This document shows, piece by piece, positions 10,074-23,500 of a stretch of DNA of 64,000 nucleotides. Below the pieces are notes generated by a model. That model saw only the letters and a list, made by a program, of their open reading frames with translations, was not told the DNA's origin and did no database searches. How positions within the stretch are numbered: the first letter of the stretch is position 1; each line of letters starts with the position of its first letter. The stretch lies in assembly GCF_020080835.1 (NCBI RefSeq), contig NC_058158.1, positions 11,284,001 to 11,348,000 of the forward strand. The letters are read 5' to 3'. The position numbers and the translations under genes are program-made. The DNA comes from Cotesia glomerata. Taxonomy: Eukaryota > Arthropoda > Insecta > Hymenoptera > Braconidae.

Positions 10074-12401
10074 ATGACCCTGAAGTTAGCACATAGCCGA
10101 CAAAAATGATTTTTAGTTACGGATATCTCAAGTAGGAATGGAGTTACGGCAAAAGGACGTTTATGAAATTATTTGGCGCGAAAAAAATCTATATGTACAA
10201 AATTTAAAAATTTTGAAAAATTCTTCAAAAATTTTTTATGACCAAAAATAATTTTTGGAAAGCTCTCAAAAAGTTCTAAATTATCCAAATTTCTCAAAAA
10301 CTCGTTATTTTTATTTACTTTTAATTATTTATATGTACATTTTTTCGAATTGCATTTTTTCTGCTGGGAGCTTTGGTTCAAAATAACTCCTTAAAAAATA
10401 ATTCTATTCTTAAATAAAAAATTGTACATACAGTTTTTCTAAAAATACACATGTACATTTTTTGATTTTTCTGAAATTTGAATATTTTCAAAGATATCCA
10501 CATCCAAAAATTTTTTTTAAATTTCGGATACGGATATGAATTTGAAAAAAAATTTTTTTTAAATTAAAAAAAAAAGTACTTGTTAATTTTTTTAAGATAT
10601 ACATGTACATTTTTTGGATTTTTTCCAATTTAAATATTTTTGAAAATATCGGTATCCAAAAATTTTTTTTAATTTTTGGATACGGATATGAATTTGAAAA
10701 AAAATTTTTTCAGGAAAAAACAAAAAAGTACTTGTGTATTTATCAAAGAACTGTATGTACATTATTTTTCTTAGTAGTTTTTCCATTTTTTTCAAGAATA
10801 TTTAAAATTTTTGATTTTTTCTTAAATTTTTGTCTAGAATAAAAATTCAAAAAAAAAATTTTTTTCGTTTAAATGAAATATGTACCTACTTATTTCTTAA
10901 AAATCTTCATGTACGTTTCCTAAAAACACCAATAATGCCTTATATTCATTGATAATTATAAATTTTAAATAACATTAGTTTTTAAATTCTTAATTTAAAG
11001 AAGCCACAGAGTGCCATAGAACTACTTATTATTGCATATACACTTCTCACAAAAATTAAGGGACTAAAATTTTTGCTCCGAACAGGTCACACTTTTTATT
11101 AAAATGAAAATAAATTTGAAGTCAATGAAAATCGGTGAGAAAATGAATCACTACATTTTTGTATTTTCTGTACGATTATTGGTTGCTGAAATATCGATAA
11201 TCAAAGACAAAATGATCATTCTTCATTCTACCAGCGATATCTCAGCGAGAAATGCTTGAATTGACGTCTTTAAAAAAAAGCAAATTGAAGCTAAACAAAC
11301 AAGTTGTCTGATCCATGAAGAGGTTCATTTAAAAAAATTTTTTCCGAGCCCGTAAACTAAAAGAAAAAAAACCAAAAACATTCCGAAAATTTTTTTCTCG
11401 GTGGTTTTCTTAACATTACTCGAAAAAAAATAAAAAACAGAAATTTTGGAAATTATATCCAGAAAATAAACACTTAGAGCTACAATTTCCTTTTTTTATT
11501 TACCGTACGACCATTTTTCGATAAATTACAGCCTGTTAAAATTCCCCCCAAAATTTAGATATTTTTCTTGGTCCTTATTTAATTTTTGCGAGAAGTGTAT
11601 ATGCAATAACAAGTAGTTCTATGGCACACTCTGTGGATTCTTTAAATTAAGAATTTAAAAATGGTATTTATAATTATCAATGAATATTAGGCATTATTGG
11701 TGTTTTTAGGAAACGTACATGAAGATTTTTAAGAAATAAGTAGGTACATATTTCATTTAAACGAAAAAAATTTTTTTTTTGAATTTTTATTCTGGACAAA
11801 AATGAAAAAAAAATCACAAATTTTTAATATTTTTGAAAAAAATGGAAAAACTACTAAGAAAAATAATGTACATACAGTTCTTTGATAAATACACAAGTAC
11901 TTTTTTGTTTTTTCCTGAAAAAATTTTTTTTCAAATTCATATCCGTATCTAAAAATTAAAAAAAATTTTTGGATGCGGATATCTTTGAAAATATTCAAAT
12001 TTCAGAAAAATCAAAAAATGTACATGTGTATTTTTAGAAAAACTGTATGTACAATTTTTTATTTAAGAATAAAATTATTTTTTAAGGAGTTATTTTGAAC
12101 CAAAGCTCCCAGCACAAAAAACGCAATTCGAAAAAATGTACACATAAATAATTGAAAGTAAATAAAAATAACGAGTTTTTGAGAAATTCGGATGATTCAG
12201 AACTTTTTGAGAGCTTTCCAAACATTATTTTTGGTCATAAAAAATTTTTGAAAAATTTTTCAAAATTTTTAAATTTTGTACATATAGATTTTTTCGCGCC
12301 AAATAATTTCATATGCGTCCATTTGCCGTAACTCCATTCCTACTCGAGATATCCGTAACTAAAAATTATTTTTATCGGCTATGTGCTAACTTCAGGGTCA
12401 T
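10074..12401. mobile_element. 2.3 kb foldback element with long inverted arms and 9-bp TSD
   Basis: Begins ATGACCCTGAAGTTAGC and ends GCTAACTTCAGGGTCAT. A perfect 9-bp direct duplication AAAAGTATC flanks it (10065-10073, 12402-12410). The arms, about 10074-11062 and 11577-12401, pair nearly throughout. The left arm is longer because it carries a ~155-bp tandem duplication (10452-10606 and 10607-10720). A central ~515-bp loop starts and ends with CACTTCTCACAAAAATTAAG and its inverse flanked by TATA, so a second element may sit in the centre. No transposase ORF. Long TIRs plus a 9-bp TSD fit MULE-like (Mutator) elements best. Confidence 0.8.
10452..10720. repeat. ~155-bp tandem duplication in the left foldback arm
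   Basis: Both units contain TGTACATTTTTTG, a GATATC/ATATCGG block and GGATACGGATATGAATTTG followed by an A/T run. The right arm carries only one such unit (about 11930-12020). This explains why the arms differ in length. Confidence 0.6.
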
Positions 12402-12778
12402 AAAAGTATCTGCTAATTGCAGTTTCATTATAATTGATTTAAGATTTTTTTGCTCCAATAATTGAGTTTTAAAAGAATTGTAGTATCTGAAAATTAATGA
12501 ATATTAATTAAAGTACATATAAAAAATAATAGAATTAAAAAAAAAGTATTAGTTAAGATATTGATTATTAAAATAGAAAAAATTATAAAAAAAAAATTAA
12601 ATAAAAAATTTTGTTTAATTCGTTTAAATCATCTGATTGAAAGTGTTTGAAATATGTATTATTATAATAGCGAAATTTGAAGTTATAATTTTAATAAAAA
12701 ATTTTACGCTACTAAAAAAAAGAAAAAAAATTACAAATTCATTTCTGGTGAGGAAATAAGTAATTTCGATAATTAAAA

Positions 12779-13087
12779 AGAAGTGAGGCTCAACCTATTT
12801 TCAGCCATAAACATTCAAAAAATTGACCTATTGATAAAATTTTTTTCTTTAAAATTGTTTTACTTTTGATGCGTTATAGATAAAAAAACATATATTAATG
12901 TATTACCTTCAAAATGTTGATCAAATGTCAAAATTGTCATTGAAGGATTTTTCAAATCCAAAAATCTTTATAAAATATGAAATATTATGATTGATGAAAA
13001 TCAAATCCGCTAAAAAGTAGAACGCATTGAAAAAAAAAAAAAAAATTTGTAATCTTCATTTTTCAAAATAGGTAGAGCTCTGCTTCT
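12779..13087. mobile_element. Small MITE with imperfect TIR
   Basis: Left end AGAAGTGAGGCTCAACCTAT. The right end is the inverse of AGAAGCAGAGCTCTACCTAT. About 309 bp, AT-rich, no ORF. I could not define a target duplication. Confidence 0.5.
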
Positions 13088-13397
13088 ATAGAGTTACCAT
13101 AATTTTTATTTCCTTATGTATAAATATAAGTTTTCGATACATAATTAAACTTAAAGAAGAAGAAATAATACTTAATCTTAAAAAAAAATATTTTTACTAA
13201 ATGTCTTCGAACTTCTAATCTAAATGATTTATTTTCAAATTTTTTGAATATGTCTTTTTGAACATTATATAATTTTTTAAACTTTTTGCCGCTTTTCAAG
13301 CTATTCACTTAATTCGATATTTTTCGCAATATTAATGATTAATTTATTAATTAGTACTTAAACTAAAAAAAACTCTTTAATTATTGTATAATTTTAA

Positions 13398-13547
13398 GGA
13401 GATCCAAGTGAAGTTGTTATCAATGCAACAATTAAAAAAGACAAAAATGTAAAAGTTCATAAACAATTTCAAATTGTTTTAGATGTGTATACTACTGTAC
13501 TGAGCACAAGTGTATCAATAACTGGTAAAATCATTGTAGGTATTTAA
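13398..13547 (+). other. Possible orphan terminal exon (49 codons)
   Basis: An open frame reads GDPSEVVINATIKKDKNVKV onward to TAA, preceded by an acceptor-like ATAATTTTAAG and followed 19 bp later by AATAAA. Composition is more coding-like than its AT-rich surroundings. No partner exon was recognised upstream and I do not recognise the peptide. It could be a gene relic or chance. Confidence 0.25.
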
Positions 13548-14541
13548 TTGATTGAATGTATATGCAATAAAAACGATATCTACTTTGCTCGCACTTGTCG
13601 TTATGATTATTATTCTCAGAAGAAAATATATAGTATGTAAGTTGTGTACGCTGAACAGATTATTGTTGAGTACTTTTTTTTTTGTTTCAAAGTGAAAATT
13701 TTTATTAGTATGTATGTCATTTACAATGTATGTTATAAAATAAATAAATACAAAAGTGATGATTTTTGTAAATAGAGATAATGTGAAATGTCAATTGATA
13801 CAATCTATTGAAAAACATAACCACATTTAATATTGTTTATCAATAAAAATAGTCGTTGATACTGTTAATAATACTTATTAATTCAATTATCAACCTTGAT
13901 TTCATTAAAAGGTTAATTGTCTCTCTGATAATTGTTGTCATGTAAATTGTCGTATGATTTACATTTTTTTACAGTAATATTTTGCATAAAAATATGAGCC
14001 TATCATTATAGTCTTCCCAGCATTTGAGAGGCTTCTTAAATAAATAAATAATAATACGTGGTGTATTGATTAATTTACTCACTAATTTACGAGTTTGTAG
14101 CTGCGGTATAAGGCTTACGTTGGAAGGAAAAAATAATACGATACGAAGCTGTTATTATAATTATTATATAACTTGAAAATAAATAAGGATAAAGTACAAA
14201 TCAAGTTTGGGAAGAGAGACAAGGAAGAATCAAAGAGTACATGCATGCGCGAAGTACGGGGTGTTTCATTACTATAACTCGCGGTTTTATCTTTCATACA
14301 ATCCCACAACGCAATCCGCGATCGTTGCACTAGTACACGCTGCTACTACTGGCAAATATTTCTGCTAGCTAATAGTGTCAAATATTTTCTGGAGCATAAT
14401 TTTTATTTTTACATTAAAAAATTATACGTTTGTTGATATTTTTATTTTTTAATTAATCATAATGATCAATCGCTGAGTTAAAATTTTATTTCATCATTAA
14501 ATGTTGTCTAAGAAGGCCTTACACACTTGAGAATTGTAGAA
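13548..14541. promoter_or_regulatory. Upstream region of LYST
   Basis: AT-rich, no supported ORF. A GC-richer stretch at about 14215-14355 may be the promoter or 5' UTR exon of the plus-strand LYST gene. A start site cannot be fixed from sequence alone. Confidence 0.35.
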
Positions 14542-17500
14542 ATGACTTCACCAGGTTCTAATGATAAGCTGCAAACACTCTGGGATAATTTCATTCATGC
14601 TGAGCCGCTGAGTTATCAGGTATTTATGTAAACAATAACAGTTGTTATTTTTATTTTTAAATCTATCATTAAAATTCTTTAGATTAAAAAATTTATTTAT
14701 ATTTCAGAAATCTTTGTGGTTGGATACATTTCTTGCTGAATTTTTAGCACAAGTTCACGATGGAGTAGATATTTCTACGATTACTTCTTCTTGGTGGTGA
14801 GTTTTATTTATAAAATTTCAAGAACTCGGCGTAGCTTTTTAGATAGCACAGTAAATCTTTCATCAAAATAAATTACCGATAATATTTAAAATAATAATAA
14901 ATGACGAATTTAAATAAAAAGCTACAGAGACAAGTATTGTTTGAATAAAGTATTTATGTAGGTATATATGTAGTTGCAAAACTATTAAAATATACATTAG
15001 TAGATAATGAATGTGTTTATTTAGCATTTGCGCGCGCGAATAGGGTGTGATAAGAATACAGACATGCCTCGGTGTAATTTTCCGTAGTACTGATATAGGA
15101 CTCAAAGTTAAATAAACTATTAATATTGTTATTGATGGAAATATAAATACTTTTTATTTTGATTACAATGAATGCTTTTTATTATTGTTATTTTAATTTG
15201 ATAACTATGCTAAAATAATAGCCGTCGTTATTATTTTTTTCGCTTTATTTTTTTTTTAGTTCATTTGGTGGTAACGGTGACGACGGCGGAGTTTCCACAC
15301 TGATAGCCTGTGAATTGCTTTCCGATATAAATGAATTGTGTACCACAACTAAAAATGAGGGTGGAGATGAACTCGTTGAGCTCCGCAAATACTTGATTGA
15401 GGGACGCGGATGGCGGTGTTTGGCAGTTCTCGATTTACTTGGTGGTATTCGAGATCTCTCTTGTGGTCGACAACTGGTCGCCCTTCTCATAGCTCTGTAC
15501 CCGGTCGTTGCTTCACACCATGAGCAAGATCAGTGTGAGGATGCCGAGAAAAAGAAACCGGTGGAAGCAAACCGTGTTACTTTTTATAATCCATATATTA
15601 AATTAAATTTCAATGATGAAACTGTTGATCAATTGGATATTATATCTAAAATGAAAAAAAAAAATTATCAGAGAAAGTTTAATTATCATCACAATGTAAA
15701 TAATGACGCAGAAATATCACGTAAAAAAATAAAAAAACACAATGCTATTGCAAATGGAAAAAGACGTGAATTGCGCACAGTTAAAAATTATAAATCAGAT
15801 AATGGAAAAACTGAAACTAATTACACTGACTCAAGTACTAATGAGTCTGATTATGTACATGCGGATGATGATATTGATCAAACACGTTCTTTGATGTTTA
15901 AGATACGACTTAATCCGATGGATTTTGATTACTTTACGCATGTAATAAGGAGTGATGGAAAAATTGACGAGGATGATGACGACAACGACGACGACAATAA
16001 GATTGATAAAAAATATATTGCGATAGGAGTAAAAAAGAAATTTAATAAACCATCTAATAAAAATAAAAAAAATGAAAAATATTTTATCGACGATCGGGTT
16101 AAAGTTGTTTTAGCCACCAAGATCAGCAATTTAGAAATGAGTTTTCTTATTATGCAATTGCTCCAAAGTATAACAAAATATTATGAAAACACTTCTGTAG
16201 AGCAAGCTGTTGCTGTTAAAATAGTTAAATTTTCTTTGGATACTTTGTGGTCACTGCAATTTGGTACTGATTCTGATAATTTAACTTCAATTGAATGTCT
16301 CAGGTTGAAAGCAGCCACTTCAAGACTGATGTTGACCGGTTTGGACGGAGTTCTTACTCTGGATGATCAGCTAATGACTGCTGTAATAAACAACGGGTTG
16401 CTACCAATGATATTGAGACTGTTAGAAGACAGTTGCAGTAGTAAATTAATCCTTTCAACCAGCCCAGAAGAGGGTTCATTATTACAAGAGTGTATTTATG
16501 GAATGACATACGGTACTCTCGCATTTCTTTATTACTTTATCAGTCAGGGGAAAAAAAGCTTGGATAAGCTAAATGACTTTTTAGAGTTATTCCAGCTATT
16601 TATTGAGAGTCAAGATGGTAAATTGATCGAGAAAACAATAGTGACAATATTAGATTTACCAAGTATTGATTCATCGAGGTCGTTGACTCGAGCACAGAAA
16701 GTTATCGACATGATAGGCGTACTGATAAACGGTCTCAAGCACATAAAACAGGAGCTCGCTTGCATAGGACAGCAGTCCAAGATCAATCATAGCTCCAATA
16801 ACATCAAGTCTAAGTATAATCGTCTTACGGAAACTGATTCTATTCAGTCCTATCATCATTACCATCATAATGATGTACTTGGAGTCGTATATTATCAGCC
16901 TACAATGGTCGCCAATATATCCCATCAAGCATGTGGGTGTTCTATTTCATCCCTCTTTATTATTCTTATAAGATTGCTGAAAGAATCTTCACGATTTGAC
17001 TGTGATTTTCAAGTGAGGCTGCTAAAAATAATGAAAAACTCTGGTACATGCTGCTGCTTTCCTTTAAAAATATTACTCGTTAATATTATTAATTATGTTA
17101 AAAAACAACCGCATAATAAACATATTTACTCGTCATGCATCGCATTACTCGAGCGGTGTCTATTTAAAGAAAGTTACAATTTGTCATCAGCTGCCAGTGC
17201 TAGTGATGACAATGATTCGCACGATAATTGCAATATCTGCTGCAGTAAATCATCTGATTACTCGTGGGATTTTATCGAGCTGTATGGATCTCTATTATCG
17301 CCGGAAAATTCTCATTTATGCTGTATGACGATGGCACATTTAGTTAAAGTCACTTCGCATTTAGATTTATCAGTTAAATATGAAATGCTATCAAAAGTCT
17401 TTTACCCGACATTTTTAAAAGCAAAAAATAATTATTGTAAATTAACTATTGACAGTAAATCAACGACGACTGTTGAATTTATTATCCAATCATGCCTATC

Positions 17501-20500
17501 AATTATTTCCAGTCTAATTGTTGACGATAGTTTGTGCGAAAAATTTATCCAGCTCAATGGATTAGAAGAGGCGCTGGAGTTATTGTCAATTGGCACATTT
17601 ACAAGATCCGTGTGCAATTTGCTGCAGATATCTGTGATAATGGAAATTTTTAACTCTACAAAACATGATATTAATGCCGAAGGGACGGCCGAATTCATCG
17701 AGTATTCACCGCAAAAGTTTTTATTTGAAATTCTCGAACATGAAACTCACAGGATTCTCTGTGATATTGATGATATTAAAAAATTTAAACAGCGACAGTG
17801 TTCAACAGAAAAATCTACTAGTGATTTATTTTCTAATGACGATTATGAATTTAATAGAGAAAAAAAGACTGATGATAATATAGAAGAAATAAATAGTGTA
17901 GATAAAAATGAAACTGAAGAAATTAAAAATATGAACAAACAAAATGAATTATTGATGATGAGTTTTTATAAAGCTAGTGCAGTATGGCGTACTGCTGCCG
18001 GTGTAGCGCTTTATTGTCCTAAATTTCGTCAAGACTTTGCAACCCATCCTACTATTGTAGAATCATCATTAAATCTTCTTAAGATCCTCGTAGTTAGTAT
18101 TGTCGAAGATCGCATTCTAGGTGAGTAAGTAGCAAACAATATCGACAGTAGTTGTGATTGTTGATCGCTTTTTATCAAAATTATAATATTAAAGTTATAG
18201 TATACCGGCTTTGAGTTAAAAATATAACGAACTTATCTTTTTCAGACGTAAACAAATGGGCCCACAAACTTGCCGAAACATTAATCACCTGTAACTTGAC
18301 ATCCGCATTATGTAAGTATTTTATATCCGCGTTCATTTGTTATATAATGTTGTATGTTATGTTACATTGTTGTATACTAGATATGTAGTAAAGTGTCAAA
18401 AATACCAACAGAAAATATGAATTAGTGGTTCAATGTAAAGCGCGATCAAGTATGTTGTTGAGGAGAGTACAGGCTTTCAATGATTTAAATAGATGTGTGT
18501 TATTACAATAATACACCAATAAATCTAGCGGGCACAGCTGTGGATTAACGCGTATTTAATGCTTTGAGAGTAGCTGCTGCCAATCATTATTGTCGATGGG
18601 CTATGTAAAAATAATCAAACCAAGTGATAGCTGTTTAGTATCACACTTAGCATACTGCATAGAGTATGAATTTTTATAAACTCCAGTTTTTCTTAACATT
18701 CTTATCATCATTATTCATATAAATTAAATCTATCATTTGTAGTTGTTCTTGTTATGTTATATCATTATTTTATTTTATTTTTGTTGTCATAATATTATTA
18801 TGTATTTATCTATTACAAAAAAAGTATTAATTTTATTTTAAAATGATTTGCGGTTTAGATAATAATTGTGACATAATAAACGTGCTCAAAAAGACACTGA
18901 TAAATGCCGGAGTTAAATTTGGAAAAGGAATTGCCGTTTTGGTGGAAATATTTCTCAAAATCGCTATGCTTAAACCTTGCCGAGAACAAATTGCATTACA
19001 GCCTGGTCAACTCAGAGTAAGTTTTATTTTTTTATTCATCAAATTGTTATGATTTATTATGTATATTTTATAAATAATAATAATAATAATAATTATGATA
19101 AACTTTGTTTTTCGAGAAGCTACCGACAATGATATCAGATTGCTCATCATCGGTACCAGATTACGGCGCTGACGAAAGCAGTGCAGGTGAATACGTCACT
19201 GCTGATGATGGATATGAAGCGGATATTGAAATTCCAAGTAAAAGTTCCAGAGATGAAGATAGTAGTAATCAGCATAATAATTTACCCAAGGGGACAAATT
19301 CTTTGAGATCTATTTTCGACTCTCGAGGTGGACATATCAACACCAATATTACTGCTCATCCAGCATTATGCTCATTAGTGATTGACCTACTGATCCAGTT
19401 TAGTGAACAGTAAGCCCGATTTAATTATTTTTCTTTTTTATCACCGTATTGTTATTGATAAATATAAAAATAAATATTAATACGCTTCATTTGCAGAGGA
19501 TTGGATACTGAGAGATGCATTATTGTGAGTCAAGGACTTAGGAAGGTTGCGGTTACTTGTCGAGAAAGCGTATCAAATTGCGCTGCACTTGCAGGATCCG
19601 GGGTCATTGCCAAATTGTTAAATGGATTTAGACAAATTTTGATAAGCAAACATCCTCAACATGAAGGTACCGATAGTTCTATAAATTTATTCATTTTATT
19701 TTAATAATTATTAATATTTTGTTAATTTTTTCAGATTTACAACAAGCGATACTTCAAGTCTTTAGATTATTAGCCACTCAATCAATATCTCCAGACGAAT
19801 TATTACTCTATTTTTCATTATTTAAAATTCAATCTCCACCTATGTTGTCTCTCTTACAACCACTTCATCGATTAGTTATAAATCTACAACCCCAGCCAAA
19901 TTTTATTCTCTCATTTCCGCTTGTTTCAACACCGAACTTATGCAAACAAAGTCCACGAGTAAAAGAAGAATGCAAAAATATCGAAAAAGTATCGAATACT
20001 GTCCACAATTATCGTGAGAAACATTTATCTGCGGGCGTTTACAGTCCGTGGTCAGTTCACGCTACATGTTTACCTATTGGCTCAGAATTATCGTGGTCTG
20101 TGTGGTTGCAAGGATGCTCGGCTTCGATGTGGATACGAGTGGAACGGGGAGTGCTATTGGGCTCAAGATTAACAGCAGCTAAAACTTCTCCTATTAATTT
20201 GTTTAATTCTGAAAGTGATAGTCTATCTGAATGGGGAACCTCTATTTTATCGGATAACAATTTTTGGAGCCGTGAAATATCTGCAGAATCAATATCTCCA
20301 CCGCCACCCCTAACTACAATCGTTCATTTGATGTCTATTGGTTTTGAATCACTGATACTGGAAACTTGGCTAGATTTGCGATCGGATAAATTAATTGTTC
20401 GCTTGAGTCGACCTCATGAGAAAAGCAATACTGTTATTTCCGAAACCTCTATCAGTGGACTGTTACCTTCAGGACGCTGGCATCATTTGGCAATTAATTT

Positions 20501-23500
20501 CAAAGACACTGTGCTGAATCGAAAATGCGCAGTGGTACAAGTGACGATTTGGGTAGACGGTTGGCGCGAAGCTAATGTTGAACTGCCGTTTGACGGTTTA
20601 TTGGTACGAAAACCAGCTACAACTACTTGCGTTATGCTTGGTCAATCTGCTGTTGTCAGCAGTGGTAATGAAACTACTGGTGGAGCTTGGTATTTAGGAA
20701 ATCTCATGTTATTTAGGTAAAATTAAAATTATCTCTAATTAATGGATCATTCTGGTTCCGGCGCTTGAAAAAAAAACAAATATTCATTATTTTTTTTATA
20801 CAGAAACTATTATAGATATCAGTATAAAATTTAATCAGCTTAACACACACACTCTTTAATAACATAAACAATATCTAACTTAATTTTTTTTTATATTTTT
20901 TATATGAATAAATAACGGATAAATAGAGCTCCTCCAAAACATTGGTATGTCGCTGATGTACATGATAACTTGATAACAGCTCATCTCAAACACAAAAACC
21001 AAAATTATTTACATTCAATATTTAAGTAGTTATTGCATCAACTACGGAGATTAATATTTATTGATAAATAACAAAATGGCGGTGACTTAAAAAAAAAAAT
21101 TAAATAAATCTTTCTTTCACAGTTTTTAGTTCTAAAAAAATAGTAAAAATCTAAATTTTGATTTAGTTATAGCTAATGCAATAGCTACTACTTTGTAAAG
21201 TATGTGGTTTAAATTTCATTAAGATCGGGTCAGTCATTCTGAAGATATCATGTACGTCAACCAGAAAAACATAGTTCTGAAATAAATGCGTTAAAAGTTT
21301 TTTTAATTAAAAAAAAAGTCTTACCTAAAGTCAATCAGCGATGCCAGTACCATACAAAATCCCTTCAGTCTTTTTAAAAAGTTGATTTTCTTCCACTCTT
21401 AACATCCACATAAATATCATAAAATAATATAGGTGCAGTGGTTCGATCACTTAAAAATTTTAACACAATACTTTCGAAAAATGTAAAAAAAAAAAAATTG
21501 AAAATTTACAAACCAGAACGATCCCTTAATTGATTTTAAACCATTAACTTATATATTCTTTATTTTTTTAATTACAGGTATCCAGTTTTTACGAAAGAAC
21601 GAGCTTTATACTTGACAAGCTTTGGGCCTAATTATACAAATATCGCAGATTGTATATTAAATTCCATAAAACCAGATTTCGCGTCACTCATTGCGTCTGG
21701 CTCGACAAATGGAGTACGTCAAGTGAAATTCAAGAGTGGAAAATTTGACGTTAACCGAAGAAAATCATACGGAGGAACTTATCTCCGACGTATTGTTGAA
21801 ACTAAAATAGTTTCTGTAGACTCCGAAATCGATTGGAATTCCGTGATGAATGATGATACAACTCACTCATCACAATTGAGTGAATTGCAGGACAATATAT
21901 TATTATCCTACGAAGCAAAATGTCCGAATACTGTAAATTTATATCCACAAGCAATAACTAATCCAAGCGCTGTGGTGAGAAATCTTTTGCCAGGACAACC
22001 TTCACCCGGATTTCGAGTGGTTTCTGCTCCTGAGCATAGAGTCTCGCAGCAACCGCCTCTATCAATTACTGTAATTACTCCAACTAATCAACTTGAGCGT
22101 CAGCAGTACCGTGGATTTATATCTTCAGCAAGTTTGGTTGGCGGAATACCGATATTTTTGTATTTATTTGCACGAATCGTCGAACTTGAATCTTCTGAAG
22201 AAGAGCAAGCACTTGCACTGTCAATAGTTATTAATTTAGCTCGAAGCGACTCTGAACTTCTCAGTCAGTATAATTCAGAGGGCGGTCAGTCGTTAATCAT
22301 GCGTGTGTTAGAGTCACCAAGATGTAAAGCTGGAAGATATTTACTCAAAGCTATTTTAGATTCTGCCTGCAGTAGTTCGATAATTGTAAAAGACATTGCT
22401 AATGGAAACAATCTTACAATTCTGCAAAGCTCCGAGGCTGTTATTGTAGATCCGGAGTTGATAAAAGAGTCATTAAGTGTATGGAAGACCTGGGTCAAAC
22501 ACGATACGTTCAATATGTTTTTACACGCTCTATTGGTGTTACTGAGAGACCAACATGGCCAAAGAGAATTCAACGCAACTCAATTAAATAGAGAAGCTAT
22601 TGTCGAAACGATTCTATTCGTTTGCAAGCAGCATTTCATGTACGAAGATTTAAACACTCTCTGGGACACCACAACTGGTAATTCAATAGTGGAATTAATT
22701 AGAGCGCTCATGGGTGCTCCTCCGGAATTTTCTCACCTGGTTGCCATCATGGACTATCTCATACTAGTCCACCAGGCATCAGACACTTATGTCACACACT
22801 CACGACACAATATGTACTTTTTATTGCCGCCACTAGTGATAGAAGAAGCCAATACTGTGAGTAAATTAAAGTCTACTGTTTTTAATCATTTACCAACAAC
22901 TGCGAATACAACGACAACAAGTTCATCTGACGAATCTAATCATCCTCCGCTCGAAGTGACTAAATTGAATAAAGCGCTGATAAATGTCCAGCTTCAAAGA
23001 GACAGAGCCTTAAAACGTCGTGAAAAACGTAGTATTAGTAGCAACAATTCGCATAATAATAATAGTAATAATACCAGAGAAACGAGTGCAGGGGAAGATT
23101 CAGGTATAGCTGCAAGCGACGGTTCAAATAATCAGTTAGGAAATGACAATAGTCCATCCGGAAAAACAGATGAAAAACGTGTTTGTCAGGGACTTGTCAC
23201 CGAAGGTCTTTTATTACTCCTAAGAGATGCTCTCCGCGTTCTACCCGATTGTCACATAGAATCTGTCGTAAAACACGTAATTCGAGCAGAATTGCTTTTA
23301 ATTTTACTAAACAATCCAGATACCAGAGTTCGAACCGCAGTTGTTAAAGTGATTCAAATTTATCTTCAGCGAGCGGACGATGAAGAAATAAATAAGTTTA
23401 TAAAGCAAAAATATTTCTTTCACTTGGCTAATCAAATTACACTTTACCCCAGCAATAACAATGAGTCTTTATCATCTTCGTTGGAATGTCTGGCACTAAG

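Noticed and set aside
10592..12000. ORFs of 67-81 codons in both foldback arms (for example 10603-10842 plus, 11753-11998 minus)
   Set aside because: They are the same Phe/Lys/Ile-rich A/T sequence read from the two inverted arms. No domain signature; explained by the palindrome.
14115..14330. 71-codon minus-strand ORF upstream of LYST
   Set aside because: Low-complexity hydrophobic tail and no homology. Region better explained as LYST promoter.
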